A stretch of DNA of 64,000 nt, taken from the NCBI RefSeq assembly GCF_018614205.1, contig NZ_JAGGOS010000048.1, positions 1 to 64,000 on the forward strand. Direction: 5' to 3'. Source of the stretch: Streptomyces sp. ISL-36. GTDB taxonomy: Bacteria > Actinomycetota > Actinomycetes > Streptomycetales > Streptomycetaceae. The notes beneath the pieces are model-generated. The model made no database searches, was not told the origin of the DNA, and was given only the letters and a program-made list of their open reading frames with translations. Made by a program: the position numbers and the translations under genes. The first letter of the stretch is position 1. Each line of letters begins with the position of its first letter. Of this stretch, positions 30,404 through 38,943 are shown piece after piece.

Positions 30404-32647
30404 TTGCAGTTCCGCTCCACCGGCACCCGTCTCGCCACGGCCGTCACGGTCGTCCTCGCCGTCACGGCCCTCGGCGCCGGCACGCTGGTCACCGCCCCGG
30501 CCGCCTTCGCCGCCACCTCGGGCGCCGTCTCGGGCTCCGCCTCGGCCGATCAGGCCGCCGCCCTTCCCGTCTTCCCGGCGGGCGCCCAGATCGCGGGCGC
30601 GGGTGCCACCGGTTTCCTCTCCTACTCCTTCGCCCAGGACGGGACCCGGGAGCTGCGCTGGACGCCGTACGGGGGTGGGGCCTCGACCCTGCTCCAGCGC
30701 TCCGACGACGGCGGGTGGGCCACGTCGGGCAGCGACGTGGTCGCCCTCGGCGACGCCGACTGGGTCTCCGAGATGCGTTCGCTCACTCTGCGGAACATGG
30801 CCGACCCGTCCGCCCCGGGCGTGGACATCGACCTCGGCGCGCTGAACGGGAACTACGTGGCCGTGCTGAGCCCGACGAGCGTGCTCGCGCGGGTGACCGC
30901 CGAGGACGGCACGGCGGAACTGCACATCGTGAGCAAGGACGGCACCACGACGACCAGCCGCAAGGTGTCGGGGCTGCCTGCGGACGCCACCGACTTCTTC
31001 GGCTCGACGGTTCAAGGCGGCGTCGCCTTCGTCGGGTACGAGACGGGCCCGGAGGGCGCGCGGACCGGTGGCCGGGCCCTGATCGACGTGACGGCCGGGA
31101 CGGTGTCCGAGACGTACTCCTCCATCGAGTCCGGCTACGGCTTCAGCAACCTCATGTTCTCCGGTTCGCACGTGGCCTGGCTCGACTGGCAGAGCGGTAC
31201 CGGACTGTTCGTCACATCCGTCGACCGCAAGACGCGCGAGGAGAAGCGGACTGTCCTGGGCAGCCGCGGCGACGAGTGGTACACGGGGCTCGTGGGCGAC
31301 TGGCTGGTGCACGGCAACCCCTCGACGCCCGTCCGGGCCGTCTCCCTGACCAGCGGCGAGACCCGCGACCTCGCCGACCACGCGTCCGGCTCGGCGGCAG
31401 TGGCCGACGGCAGCCTGGTGGTGAACGGCGGGCGGGCTGCCGACGGCGAGGGGCTGTTCCGGGTCGAGGCCCCGGCGGGCGGCATCCCGACGGTCACCAA
31501 GGTGGCGGACACGGGCGAGCCGGTGGAGCCGGCCGAACCGGTCGAGCTGAAGATCGAGGAGGTCCACATCCCCGATGTGGCGAACCTCGATCAGACCGGT
31601 GGCAAGGTGACGCTGGGATGGACGCTGTCGCGTGCCGACGCCTACCTGGACCTCACGCTCACGCACACCGCGACCGGCAAGGAGTTCCGGCAGCGCGTGA
31701 ACGCCCCGGCCAGCGGCACCCGCTTCACCTACACGTGGAACGGCCTCATCGACGGCGTGGAAGCGCCGAACGGCAGGTACGGGGTGGAGGCCGAGGCGAC
31801 GCCGCTCGACGGCAGCGGCGAGCCCGCCCACCAGGGCTGGCTCATGACCGTCGCCCGGACGAACAACCCGCACGACTACACCGACAACGGCTCCACCGAC
31901 GTCCTCGCCCGGGACGCCGCCGGCGTGCTGTGGCGCGACGATCTGCTGGACCGGCCGGTGAACGGCCAGGTCGCGGCCGCCCAGCGCACCCGGATCGGCG
32001 CGGGCTGGCAGACGTACAAGCAGATCGAGGCCGTCGGCGACCTCGAGGGCAACGGGGTCGGCGACCTGGTCGCCCTCGACGGCTCCGGCGTGCTCTGGCA
32101 GTACCTCGGCAAGGGCGACGGTACTTTCGCGCCCCGCGTCAAGATCGGCGTCGGCTGGGGCATCTACAACAAGATCACCGGAGGCTCCGACCTCAACAAC
32201 GACGGCCGCTCCGACCTCCTCGCCACCGACAAGGCCGGCGACCTCTACCTCTACAAGGGCACCGGCAGCACCACCGCCCCGTTCGGCCCTCGCACCAAGA
32301 TCGGATACGGCTGGGGCATCTACAACCACATCACCGCCGTCGGCGACATCGCCGGCACCACTGCCGGGGATCTCGTCGCCCGCGACACCGCCGGCGTCCT
32401 CTGGCTCTACCAGGGCAACGGCACCGGCGGCTTCTCCCCCCGCGTGCGGATCGGCGGCGGCTGGGGTGCCTTCAGCCAGCTCGTCGGCGCCGGTGACGTC
32501 GACAGCGACGGGCGCCCCGACCTGATCGCGTACGGGGCGGGCGGCACGTACGTCTACCGCTCGACGGGCTCCACCACCGCAGTCTTCAGCCGTCAGTCGA
32601 CGTCGCTGTACGCGGGTGAGGGCGCCATGTTCAACAACGTCGCATGA
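30404..32647 (+). CDS. Secreted FG-GAP/VCBS-repeat protein
   Basis: A 747-aa protein with a TTG start and a GGGGG ribosome site. A Sec signal peptide (RLATAVTVVLAVTALGAGTL...AFA|ATS) covers about residues 9-36. The middle is beta-rich. The C-terminal third has at least four FG-GAP-like repeats, each with a D-x-N/D-x-D/G-x-x-D calcium loop (NDGRSDLLATD, DSDGRPDLIAY) and WGIYN or WGAFS blocks, as in bacterial beta-propellers of the cell exterior. It probably folds as a propeller outside the cell. No enzyme motif; ligand unknown. Such genes are common and often multicopy in Streptomyces. Confidence 0.85.
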   Translation: MQFRSTGTRLATAVTVVLAVTALGAGTLVTAPAAFAATSGAVSGSASADQAAALPVFPAGAQIAGAGATGFLSYSFAQDGTRELRWTPYGGGASTLLQRSDDGGWATSGSDVVALGDADWVSEMRSLTLRNMADPSAPGVDIDLGALNGNYVAVLSPTSVLARVTAEDGTAELHIVSKDGTTTTSRKVSGLPADATDFFGSTVQGGVAFVGYETGPEGARTGGRALIDVTAGTVSETYSSIESGYGFSNLMFSGSHVAWLDWQSGTGLFVTSVDRKTREEKRTVLGSRGDEWYTGLVGDWLVHGNPSTPVRAVSLTSGETRDLADHASGSAAVADGSLVVNGGRAADGEGLFRVEAPAGGIPTVTKVADTGEPVEPAEPVELKIEEVHIPDVANLDQTGGKVTLGWTLSRADAYLDLTLTHTATGKEFRQRVNAPASGTRFTYTWNGLIDGVEAPNGRYGVEAEATPLDGSGEPAHQGWLMTVARTNNPHDYTDNGSTDVLARDAAGVLWRDDLLDRPVNGQVAAAQRTRIGAGWQTYKQIEAVGDLEGNGVGDLVALDGSGVLWQYLGKGDGTFAPRVKIGVGWGIYNKITGGSDLNNDGRSDLLATDKAGDLYLYKGTGSTTAPFGPRTKIGYGWGIYNHITAVGDIAGTTAGDLVARDTAGVLWLYQGNGTGGFSPRVRIGGGWGAFSQLVGAGDVDSDGRPDLIAYGAGGTYVYRSTGSTTAVFSRQSTSLYAGEGAMFNNVA

Positions 32648-32780
32648 GGGCGGGGCCACCGTGCCCCGCACCGTCCGGCACCCTCACCGGCTCGCCAACG
32701 CCGACGCGGTCACCCTCGCGGTGACCGCAGGCGCCGGGGCGGCCCCGCCGTGCGCGGCGGGGCCTTCGGTGAGCAACAGG

Positions 32781-33983
32781 TCAGGCGGCCCTGGCGGCGT
32801 CGGTGGGGGCGGCGGAGAGGCGCTGGTAGGCGTAGGCCGCCGATACCAGTGTCATGTGGCGGTGCCAGCCGGGGAACGAGCGGCCCTCGAAGTCCTGGAT
32901 GCCGTGGTGTTCTCCCATGGCCGCGACCGTGTCGACCGCGCCCTGGAGCAGCTGTGTCAGCGCCAGCAGCTCTTCCATCCGGTGCTGTACGAGATTGGTG
33001 AGCCAGATGCGTCCGGGGCGCCGGCGGGTGGGCTCCCATTCCGCGAAGAGGCGGCCGGGAGCGACCGTGCGGGTCCCGTCGGGGCGCAGGACCGGGGTCC
33101 TGGCGGGCACCGACACCACCTGAGCGCGTCGCGGGCGGCCGTCGGGGCCGATCACGGTCGTGATGTGCGGATGCCTGACTCCGCTGCGCAGCAGCCTCTG
33201 CCGGGCGGTCTCCACCGTCGGGCGGCCGACCGCGACCGCCCCCGCCGAGCGGACCGGTGACACGTCGGGCAGCAGCTGCAGGTCGTCGGCGACGGCGAGC
33301 ACGAAGCCGTGCCCGCGGCCGTTCAGCCGTTCGACGACCGGGCGGGCCTCGGGGGTGGAGCCGACGTCGGCGACCACCGGAGCGGCCACGACCGACGAAT
33401 GCGCCGACAGCGCGTCCACCAGACCCACCGTGTGGGCCCAATGGGGCCGGAACGGAACCGAGTCCGGCACGCGCGCCCGCCGGCGCGCCTCCGGGTCCGT
33501 CGTCCACCGCTCCGGCAGGTGCAGCCGCCAGCCGACCGGCAGGTGCTCACGGCCTCCGGAGAGGAACAGGCCGACACTGAGCTGGCAGTTGATGGTGCGG
33601 TCGAGTTCGGGGACGAACCGCCGGTGCACGCCGACCGAGTGGCTGCCCCGCTTGGGCAGCACCGCCGGGACGACGGTCCACGCCTGCGGGGTGAAGCGGC
33701 CGTCGATCCAGCGCGCGAGCTCCTGCCGTGTGACGTTCCAGTCCCACGGGCTCGCGTTGACGAACTGCTGGAGCGACTGCGAGGCGGTGGGGGACGTGGT
33801 GACCGTCTCCGCCATGCGGCGGACCGACTTCCTCCCCCGCGTCGCCAGCAGACCCTGCAGATAGACCTCCGCCCACTTCAGCTGGTCCGTACGCGGCAGC
33901 TGCGCGAACAACTCCTGGCTGAACGCCGAGATCGACGCGCGGTCGCCCGCCGGTCCACGGCCGTTCACTCCTGTCGCGGCCAT
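32781..33983 (-). CDS. IS701-type transposase homologue lacking catalytic Asp
   Basis: A 400-aa protein from ATG 33983 (GGGGGTG upstream). It aligns by eye with the DDE fold of IS701-family transposases: SQSLQQFVNASPWDW, KRGSHSVGVHRRFVPELDRTINCQ, PVGWRLHLPERW and RARVPDSVPF. In active members the block before PK-x-G reads WVVDD; here residues 102-106 are WTVVP, so the first catalytic aspartate is gone. The rest is intact, with no frameshift and no terminal inverted repeats in the flanks. It therefore looks like a maintained, non-transposing gene. It is divergent from a gamma-butyrolactone-receptor-like gene with a palindrome between them. Confidence 0.75.
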   Translation of the reverse strand: MAATGVNGRGPAGDRASISAFSQELFAQLPRTDQLKWAEVYLQGLLATRGRKSVRRMAETVTTSPTASQSLQQFVNASPWDWNVTRQELARWIDGRFTPQAWTVVPAVLPKRGSHSVGVHRRFVPELDRTINCQLSVGLFLSGGREHLPVGWRLHLPERWTTDPEARRRARVPDSVPFRPHWAHTVGLVDALSAHSSVVAAPVVADVGSTPEARPVVERLNGRGHGFVLAVADDLQLLPDVSPVRSAGAVAVGRPTVETARQRLLRSGVRHPHITTVIGPDGRPRRAQVVSVPARTPVLRPDGTRTVAPGRLFAEWEPTRRRPGRIWLTNLVQHRMEELLALTQLLQGAVDTVAAMGEHHGIQDFEGRSFPGWHRHMTLVSAAYAYQRLSAAPTDAARAA

Positions 33984-34035
33984 TGCCGACACCCCCTTCG
34001 TGTCCTCCACTCCGACTCCCGACAGTCAGAAGCAT

Positions 34036-34049
34036 AGAGAACGTTCTCT
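34036..34049. promoter_or_regulatory. Palindromic operator in divergent intergenic region
   Basis: AGAGAACGTTCTCT, a perfect 14-bp palindrome followed by TTTATTT, midway between the IS701-like gene (53 bp) and the TetR gene. It is a likely binding site for the adjacent TetR-family protein. Confidence 0.6.
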
Positions 34050-34161
34050 TTTATTTCTCGGATCCGCTCCTACTTCCTGTAGTCGAGCCCCCGGCGAGCC
34101 CCTCGCGCCGTCAGGATGCTCCCGGGGGGTATCCCCCGCATGCCGGCAGAGAAAGAACCAG

Positions 34162-34815
34162 ATGATGCAGGAGCGCGCCGCCCGTACACGCAGCGCATTG
34201 ATCCAGGCGGCGGCCCTGGAGTTCGAGCACCGGGGGTACGAAGGCGCGTCGCTCTCGCGGATCAGCGAGAGCGCCCACACATCGATGGGCGGGCTGACCT
34301 TCCACTTCCGTACGAAGGAGGCGCTCGCCGATGCCGTGTGCTCGGCCTGCCGGGCGAGCACCGCCCGTCATGTCGCCGAGGCGCTGACGAGCCCCGAGCC
34401 GCCGATCGTCGCTCTGGGAGGCCTGGTGACGGCACTGGTACGGCTGTTGGAGACCAGCGTGGAGGCACGCGCCGCAGCCCGCCTGCGACGCGAACGCCCC
34501 ACATCCGAGTCCACGGGCCGCCCCGAGGCCCACGCATGGGTACCGGCCCTGAAGCTGCTGCTCGCCCGCGCGCACGCCGCGGGGGACCTGCGGGCGGACG
34601 TGGCGCCCGGCGTGGCCGAGGCGCTCATCGTCCGGCTGGTCGAGGGCACCGAGCTCTCCGCCCGCGGCCGCCACAGGTGGTCGGACGAGGGCGAGGGCGA
34701 GGGCGCGGGTGTGGGTGCGGGTGCGGGTGCGGGTGCCCGCCCGGACGAGCCGTCGACCGAGCGCGTGTGGGACCTGCTGCGGTACGCGATCGTCGGCCCC
34801 GAGAACATCCCGTAA
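34162..34815 (+). CDS. TetR-family, gamma-butyrolactone-receptor-like regulator
   Basis: A 217-aa protein; start MMQERAART at 34162, a second ATG follows. The HTH is RSALIQAAALEFEHRGYEGASLSRIS..SAHTSMGGLTFHFRTKEALADAV, with the TFHF/YFHF-K-x-x-L pattern typical of ScbR/ArpA receptors and their pseudo-receptors. The ligand domain is shortened in its middle and carries a Gly/Ala repeat (about residues 176-190) encoded by GCGGGT repeats. Together with the AfsA-linked receptor at 57219 it brackets the biosynthetic cluster. Confidence 0.8.
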   Translation: MMQERAARTRSALIQAAALEFEHRGYEGASLSRISESAHTSMGGLTFHFRTKEALADAVCSACRASTARHVAEALTSPEPPIVALGGLVTALVRLLETSVEARAAARLRRERPTSESTGRPEAHAWVPALKLLLARAHAAGDLRADVAPGVAEALIVRLVEGTELSARGRHRWSDEGEGEGAGVGAGAGAGARPDEPSTERVWDLLRYAIVGPENIP

Positions 34816-34890
34816 CACCGAAAACGGTCGGCGTCGCCGAGGGGACCACCCTCCGCGACGCCGACCTTCCGCGTCCCCTGCCGTCACTCG

Positions 34891-36324
34891 TCAGCGGAGG
34901 AACAGCTCCCCCTGGATGTCGGCGAGCGAACGGTTCTTCGTCTCCGGCACCTGCCGTACGACGAAGACGAGCGCCCCCGTCGCCACCGCGGCGAAGAACC
35001 AGAAGACCCAGGAGACACCCACGGCGTCGGCGACCGGCAGGAAGAGCTGGCCGACGACAAAGTTGGCGGCCCAGTTGACCAGGGCGCACAGCGCCCCGCC
35101 GCGTGCCCGCGCCTCGGGCGGGAACAGCTCGGCCGCCAGGATCCAGAACACCGGTCCGAGGCCGATCGCGAAGCTGCCGACGTACGTGATCATGCAGATC
35201 AGGGCGATCCCGTTGGTCACCGGGCCGGGCGGGACGCTCATCGCCGCGCCCAGCGTGAGGAGCGACACCGCCATGCCCGCGAGCGAGAACAGCAGCAGGG
35301 GCCGACGGCCGGCGCGGTCGATCAGCGGGATGGCGGCCACGGTCATGGCGACGTTGACCACACCGATGAAGACCGCGTACTGGATGGAGTGGGTCGCCGG
35401 CAGGCCGGCCCGGGCCATGATGCTCGGCGCGTAGTAGATGATGCTGTTGATCCCGCCGAACTGCTGAACCGCCGCCAGCGTGACGCCGATCAGAAGCGCG
35501 CGGCGCACCGCGGGGTGGGCCGACGGCACCGTGCCGGCCGTCTTCTTCGGGCGGGCGCCGGACGGCTCCCCCGCGCGCCTGCGCAGCCACTCGGGGCTCT
35601 CGGGGATGAAGAGCGTGCCCAGCAGCATCGCCACGGAGGGGATCAGTCCCACGGCGAACATCGCACGCCAGTCGGCACTGCCGGCGAACGCCAGATTCAC
35701 CAGGTACGACACCAGAATGCCCACGGTGAGCAGGACCTGGTTGGCCGTCACCAGCCGGCCGCGCAGGCGGGGCGGGGCGATCTCGGCGAGATACAGCGGG
35801 ACAACGGTCGAGGCGCTGCCCACGGCGAGACCGAGGATCGTCCGGGCCGCCACCATGGTCGTGAAGTCGCGGGCCATGACGGCGGCGGCCAGCCCGATCG
35901 TGAAGGTCGACGCCACTGCGAGGAGGACGCGCTTGCGCCCGAACCGGTCGGCGGGCCGCCCACTGCCCAGGGCTCCGGCGGCGGCACCGAGCAACAGCGC
36001 CGAGATGACCGTCCCCTCCTGGAAGGAGGTGAGGGCGAAGTCCTCCTTCAGGAAGAGCAGCGCACCGGAGATCACACCCGTGTCGAAGCCGAACAGCAGC
36101 CCGCCGAGCGCGACGACCGCGGTGGCCACGCCCAGGCGCTTCGGCGGCTGAGGCTGCTCGACCTGGGACTGGTCGGCCTGGGGCAGGTCGGGGTGCGGCC
36201 TGGACTCATGGGGAGGGGGCGACTTCGGCTGCGTCTGCGACTGCGGCTTCGGCTGTGCGACGGGGGTCGGTGAGCGGGGTGCGAGTGACGGGCCGAGTCG
36301 GCGCGAGTAGTCCTGCAGGCTCAT
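34891..36324 (-). CDS. Sugar-porter MFS transporter
   Basis: A 477-aa protein with about 12 membrane helices. Sugar-porter signatures: GFDTGVISGALLF, RPADRFGRKR, the R-x-G-R-R loop (DRAGRRP), the FIPESPEWL and VPETKNRSL motifs. The N-terminal 60 residues are a Pro/Gln/Ser-rich low-complexity leader unusual for the family. The ATG overlaps the stop of the upstream transaldolase-like gene. As the last gene of the minus-strand cyclitol series it likely exports the cyclitol product or imports a sugar precursor. Confidence 0.88.
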   Translation of the reverse strand: MSLQDYSRRLGPSLAPRSPTPVAQPKPQSQTQPKSPPPHESRPHPDLPQADQSQVEQPQPPKRLGVATAVVALGGLLFGFDTGVISGALLFLKEDFALTSFQEGTVISALLLGAAAGALGSGRPADRFGRKRVLLAVASTFTIGLAAAVMARDFTTMVAARTILGLAVGSASTVVPLYLAEIAPPRLRGRLVTANQVLLTVGILVSYLVNLAFAGSADWRAMFAVGLIPSVAMLLGTLFIPESPEWLRRRAGEPSGARPKKTAGTVPSAHPAVRRALLIGVTLAAVQQFGGINSIIYYAPSIMARAGLPATHSIQYAVFIGVVNVAMTVAAIPLIDRAGRRPLLLFSLAGMAVSLLTLGAAMSVPPGPVTNGIALICMITYVGSFAIGLGPVFWILAAELFPPEARARGGALCALVNWAANFVVGQLFLPVADAVGVSWVFWFFAAVATGALVFVVRQVPETKNRSLADIQGELFLR

Positions 36325-37481
36325 GAGACACCTCCGGCGACCAGCGCCCTGTTCAGCGGGGACACGGCCGACGCGACGCCCTGCAGGCCCTCGGTCTGCG
36401 CCGGTACGCCTGTGTCCGCCGGTTCGCCCTCCAGGTCCCGCACCACATCCTCCGTACGGATGCCGAACCACCTGAGGCACGCCTCGAAGTGATCGGCCTG
36501 TGCGTCCACCCCCTGGTCCGACCGCGTCGGACGGGGCCGCAAACCCGCCGCGGCGTCGAGTGCCTCGGCCGGAACGGCGAGAGTGGTGTCGGCGGCGCCG
36601 AGTTCGACGGCGTAGCCGGTCTGGGCACCGCCGGCAGAGGCGAGATCACCGAGGTCCGTCCAGACCAGGCGCAGCGGACGCGCTCCGGCGGCGGCGAGGG
36701 TCTCCCACGACGGGGAGGTGCGGGGATCGAAGAGCCGGGCGCTTGCCCGCTGAGCCAGCCGGGCGGCGAGCAGAGCCGCGGTCCCCCGCAGCGCCTTCGC
36801 CTCCTCGCCACCGGCCTGGTCCAGGAGCGCGTCGATCCGGATGTCGAGGGGCCGCAGCCCGAACGCCACCGTCGAGGCGAGCGGGGCCAGGTCACGGCCG
36901 TCGGCGTGGGCCCGGGTCAGCGCCCTCAGATAGGCGGCCGCCGCCTGTTCGTACCGCCGGGCGGAGAAGCAGGTGGCCAGGTGGACGGGGAGACCCCGGC
37001 CGAGCAGGACCTCCATGGCGGCGATGCCCGCGCCGTTCGCCGGCAGGGCGACGGCCTGGTTGGGGCGGTTCACGCGATCGGCGAGGGACGCCGCACTGCG
37101 GACCAGCTCGGCGGCGTCCGGCGCCGGCGATGCCAGGGCGGGGGAAGGCGGGACAGACGATGACGACGATGACGGGAGGGAGAAAGGCGGAAGGGAGGAA
37201 GGCGGAAGGGAGGAAGGCGGGAGGGGGGAAGGCGGAAGGGTGAGCACCACGGTTCCCTGGCGGCCCTCGGTCCGGGCGTGCAGGGGGCGAAGCGCGTCGC
37301 ACACCTGCCGCGCGGTGTCCACGCCGGCCTCCGGTCCGAGTCTGGCCCCGGCGATCCGACCCACGGAGCTCAGGGCCGAGAGCTGTCTCAGCCGGCTGCG
37401 CTCCACCGTGGTGTCCTGCAGGTCGAGCCAGAGCGCCACGGTCTCGGCGGCGGATCGCCCCCGTACGCTGCTCACGTTCAC
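36321..37481 (-). CDS. Transaldolase homologue lacking Schiff-base lysine
   Basis: A 386-aa protein that aligns with Tal over its C-terminal two thirds: ADRVNRPN, then GRGLPVHLATCFSARRYEQAAAAYLRAL, ALRGTAALLAARLAQRA and AAAGARPLRLVWTDLG. In transaldolase the strand reads IKIPAT with the catalytic Lys; here residues 144-148 are VALPA, so Lys is replaced by Ala145. The N-terminal part has a Pro/Ser low-complexity insertion (about 82-115) encoded by a GGAAGGAGGAAGGC repeat. It cannot do normal transaldolase chemistry. A binding or regulatory role around sedoheptulose 7-phosphate, the cyclase substrate, is conceivable. ATGA overlap with the MFS gene. Confidence 0.78.
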   Translation of the reverse strand: MNVSSVRGRSAAETVALWLDLQDTTVERSRLRQLSALSSVGRIAGARLGPEAGVDTARQVCDALRPLHARTEGRQGTVVLTLPPSPLPPSSLPPSSLPPFSLPSSSSSSVPPSPALASPAPDAAELVRSAASLADRVNRPNQAVALPANGAGIAAMEVLLGRGLPVHLATCFSARRYEQAAAAYLRALTRAHADGRDLAPLASTVAFGLRPLDIRIDALLDQAGGEEAKALRGTAALLAARLAQRASARLFDPRTSPSWETLAAAGARPLRLVWTDLGDLASAGGAQTGYAVELGAADTTLAVPAEALDAAAGLRPRPTRSDQGVDAQADHFEACLRWFGIRTEDVVRDLEGEPADTGVPAQTEGLQGVASAVSPLNRALVAGGVS

Positions 37482-37523
37482 GGTCCCTCCCAGGGGATGT
37501 CTTGTGGATGGTGCGGAACGCCC

Positions 37524-38933
37524 TCAGCCATGGGTGACCAGACGCCGCGGATCGTGCAGTACGGCGGCTACGTCCGCGAGGACCCGCGAACCGAGCTCCC
37601 CGTCGACGAGCCGGTGGTCGAAGGACAGGGCGAGCGTGGTGACCTGACGGGGCACGACCTTGCCCCGGTGGACCCACGGGCGGGGGGCGATGGCGCCGAG
37701 GGCGAGGATCGCCGCCTCACCGGGGTTGAGGATCGGGGTTCCCGTGTCGATGCCGAAGACACCGATGTTGGTCACGGTGAGGGTCCCGCCGCCGAGGTCG
37801 GCCGGCGTGGTCCGACCCTCACGTGCGGTGGTCACCAGCCCGTCCAGCGCCTCGGCGAGCCGGGGCAGGGTGAGGGACTGCGCGTCCTTGATGTTGGGCA
37901 CGAGCAGTCCGCGCGGTGTCGCCGCGGCGATGCCGAGGTTGACCCGGTGCTTGAGGACGATCTCCTGCCGCTCCTCGTCCCAGGAGGCGTTGATCGACGG
38001 ATGGCGACGCACGGCGAAGAGCAGGGCCCGTACGGCGAGAAGGAGCGGACTCACCCGGACGCCGGCGAACTCCGGATCCTTGCGCAGACGCTCGACGAGT
38101 TTCATGGTGCGGGTGACGTCGACCGTGACGAACTCCGTCACGTGCGGGGCTCCGAAGGCGCTGGCGGTCATGGCCCGGGCGGTCGCCCTGCGGACGGCGG
38201 TGGCGGGGATCCGGGTCTCGTGTGCCGTGTCGCCACGGCCGTACGCGTCCGCCGGCCCCGTCTCCGTCGGAACCGTCGCTGTCGGAACCGTCGCTGTCGG
38301 ATCCGCCTGTGGAGGCCTGGCCTCCGTGACCTCCATGACCTCCATGGCGGCCGCCGTGTGCACGTCCTCACGGGTGATGTCCCCGTGCGGCCCGCTGGGG
38401 CGCACCCGTTCGAGGTCCACCCCCAGGTCCCGGGCGAGCTTCCGTACCGGAGGCTTGGCCCGCGGCCGGTCGGCGCCGCGCTCGGCCGGAACCGGAACCG
38501 GAACCGGAGCCTGCGCCGGAACCGGAGCCTGCGTCGGCACCGGAACCGGGCGGCGGGGGCGGCGGGCGGTCGGGGAGGCGGCCGCCCCGTACCCGACCAG
38601 GACCGGCCGGCGGGCGGGCTCCGCCGGAGCGGCCGTCGCGGCAGGGGAAGCGTCCGGGGCCTCGATGGCACCCGGTGGAGCGACGGTGATGATGACCTCG
38701 CCCACGTCCACCGTCGCCCCCTCCGGGAACCGGAGTTCGCGCACCACACCCCCGAACGGGACCGGCAGCTCGACCATGGCCTTGGCCGTCTCGATCTCGC
38801 AGACCACCTGGCCGTCCGTCACCGTGTCCCCCACGCCGACGTGCCAGCGGACGATCTCGGCGTCCTGCAGCCCTTCGCCGACGTCCGGCAGGCGGAACTC
38901 CTGGTACCGGACCATGGTGTCCGTCATCGTCAA
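37524..38933 (-). CDS. 2-oxoacid dehydrogenase E2 (lipoyl acyltransferase)
   Basis: A 469-aa protein, start TTG 38933 (or ATG 38927) after AAGGGG. Lipoyl domain at residues 10-85 with Lys51 in EIETAKAMVE, then a long Ala/Pro linker with a GGAACCGGAACCGGAGCC-type repeat. A peripheral-subunit-binding domain follows (PPVRKLARDLGVDLERVRPSG). The C-terminal catalytic domain has the HxxxD motif (FDHRLVDGELG). It would accept an acyl group from the E1 pair and pass it to CoA. The three genes are contiguous; no E3 gene is in the window, so the housekeeping one must serve. Supplies acyl-CoA, perhaps for an ester on the cyclitol (inference). Confidence 0.9.
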   Translation of the reverse strand: MTMTDTMVRYQEFRLPDVGEGLQDAEIVRWHVGVGDTVTDGQVVCEIETAKAMVELPVPFGGVVRELRFPEGATVDVGEVIITVAPPGAIEAPDASPAATAAPAEPARRPVLVGYGAAASPTARRPRRPVPVPTQAPVPAQAPVPVPVPAERGADRPRAKPPVRKLARDLGVDLERVRPSGPHGDITREDVHTAAAMEVMEVTEARPPQADPTATVPTATVPTETGPADAYGRGDTAHETRIPATAVRRATARAMTASAFGAPHVTEFVTVDVTRTMKLVERLRKDPEFAGVRVSPLLLAVRALLFAVRRHPSINASWDEERQEIVLKHRVNLGIAAATPRGLLVPNIKDAQSLTLPRLAEALDGLVTTAREGRTTPADLGGGTLTVTNIGVFGIDTGTPILNPGEAAILALGAIAPRPWVHRGKVVPRQVTTLALSFDHRLVDGELGSRVLADVAAVLHDPRRLVTHG

Positions 38934-38943
38934 CAGAGCCCCT

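Noticed and set aside
30347..32671. A 774-codon minus-strand frame opposite the FG-GAP protein gene
   Set aside because: Antisense shadow. The plus strand encodes a signal peptide and calcium-loop repeats.
32781..33983. Active IS701 insertion sequence
   Set aside because: First catalytic aspartates missing and no terminal inverted repeats or target duplication visible around the gene.
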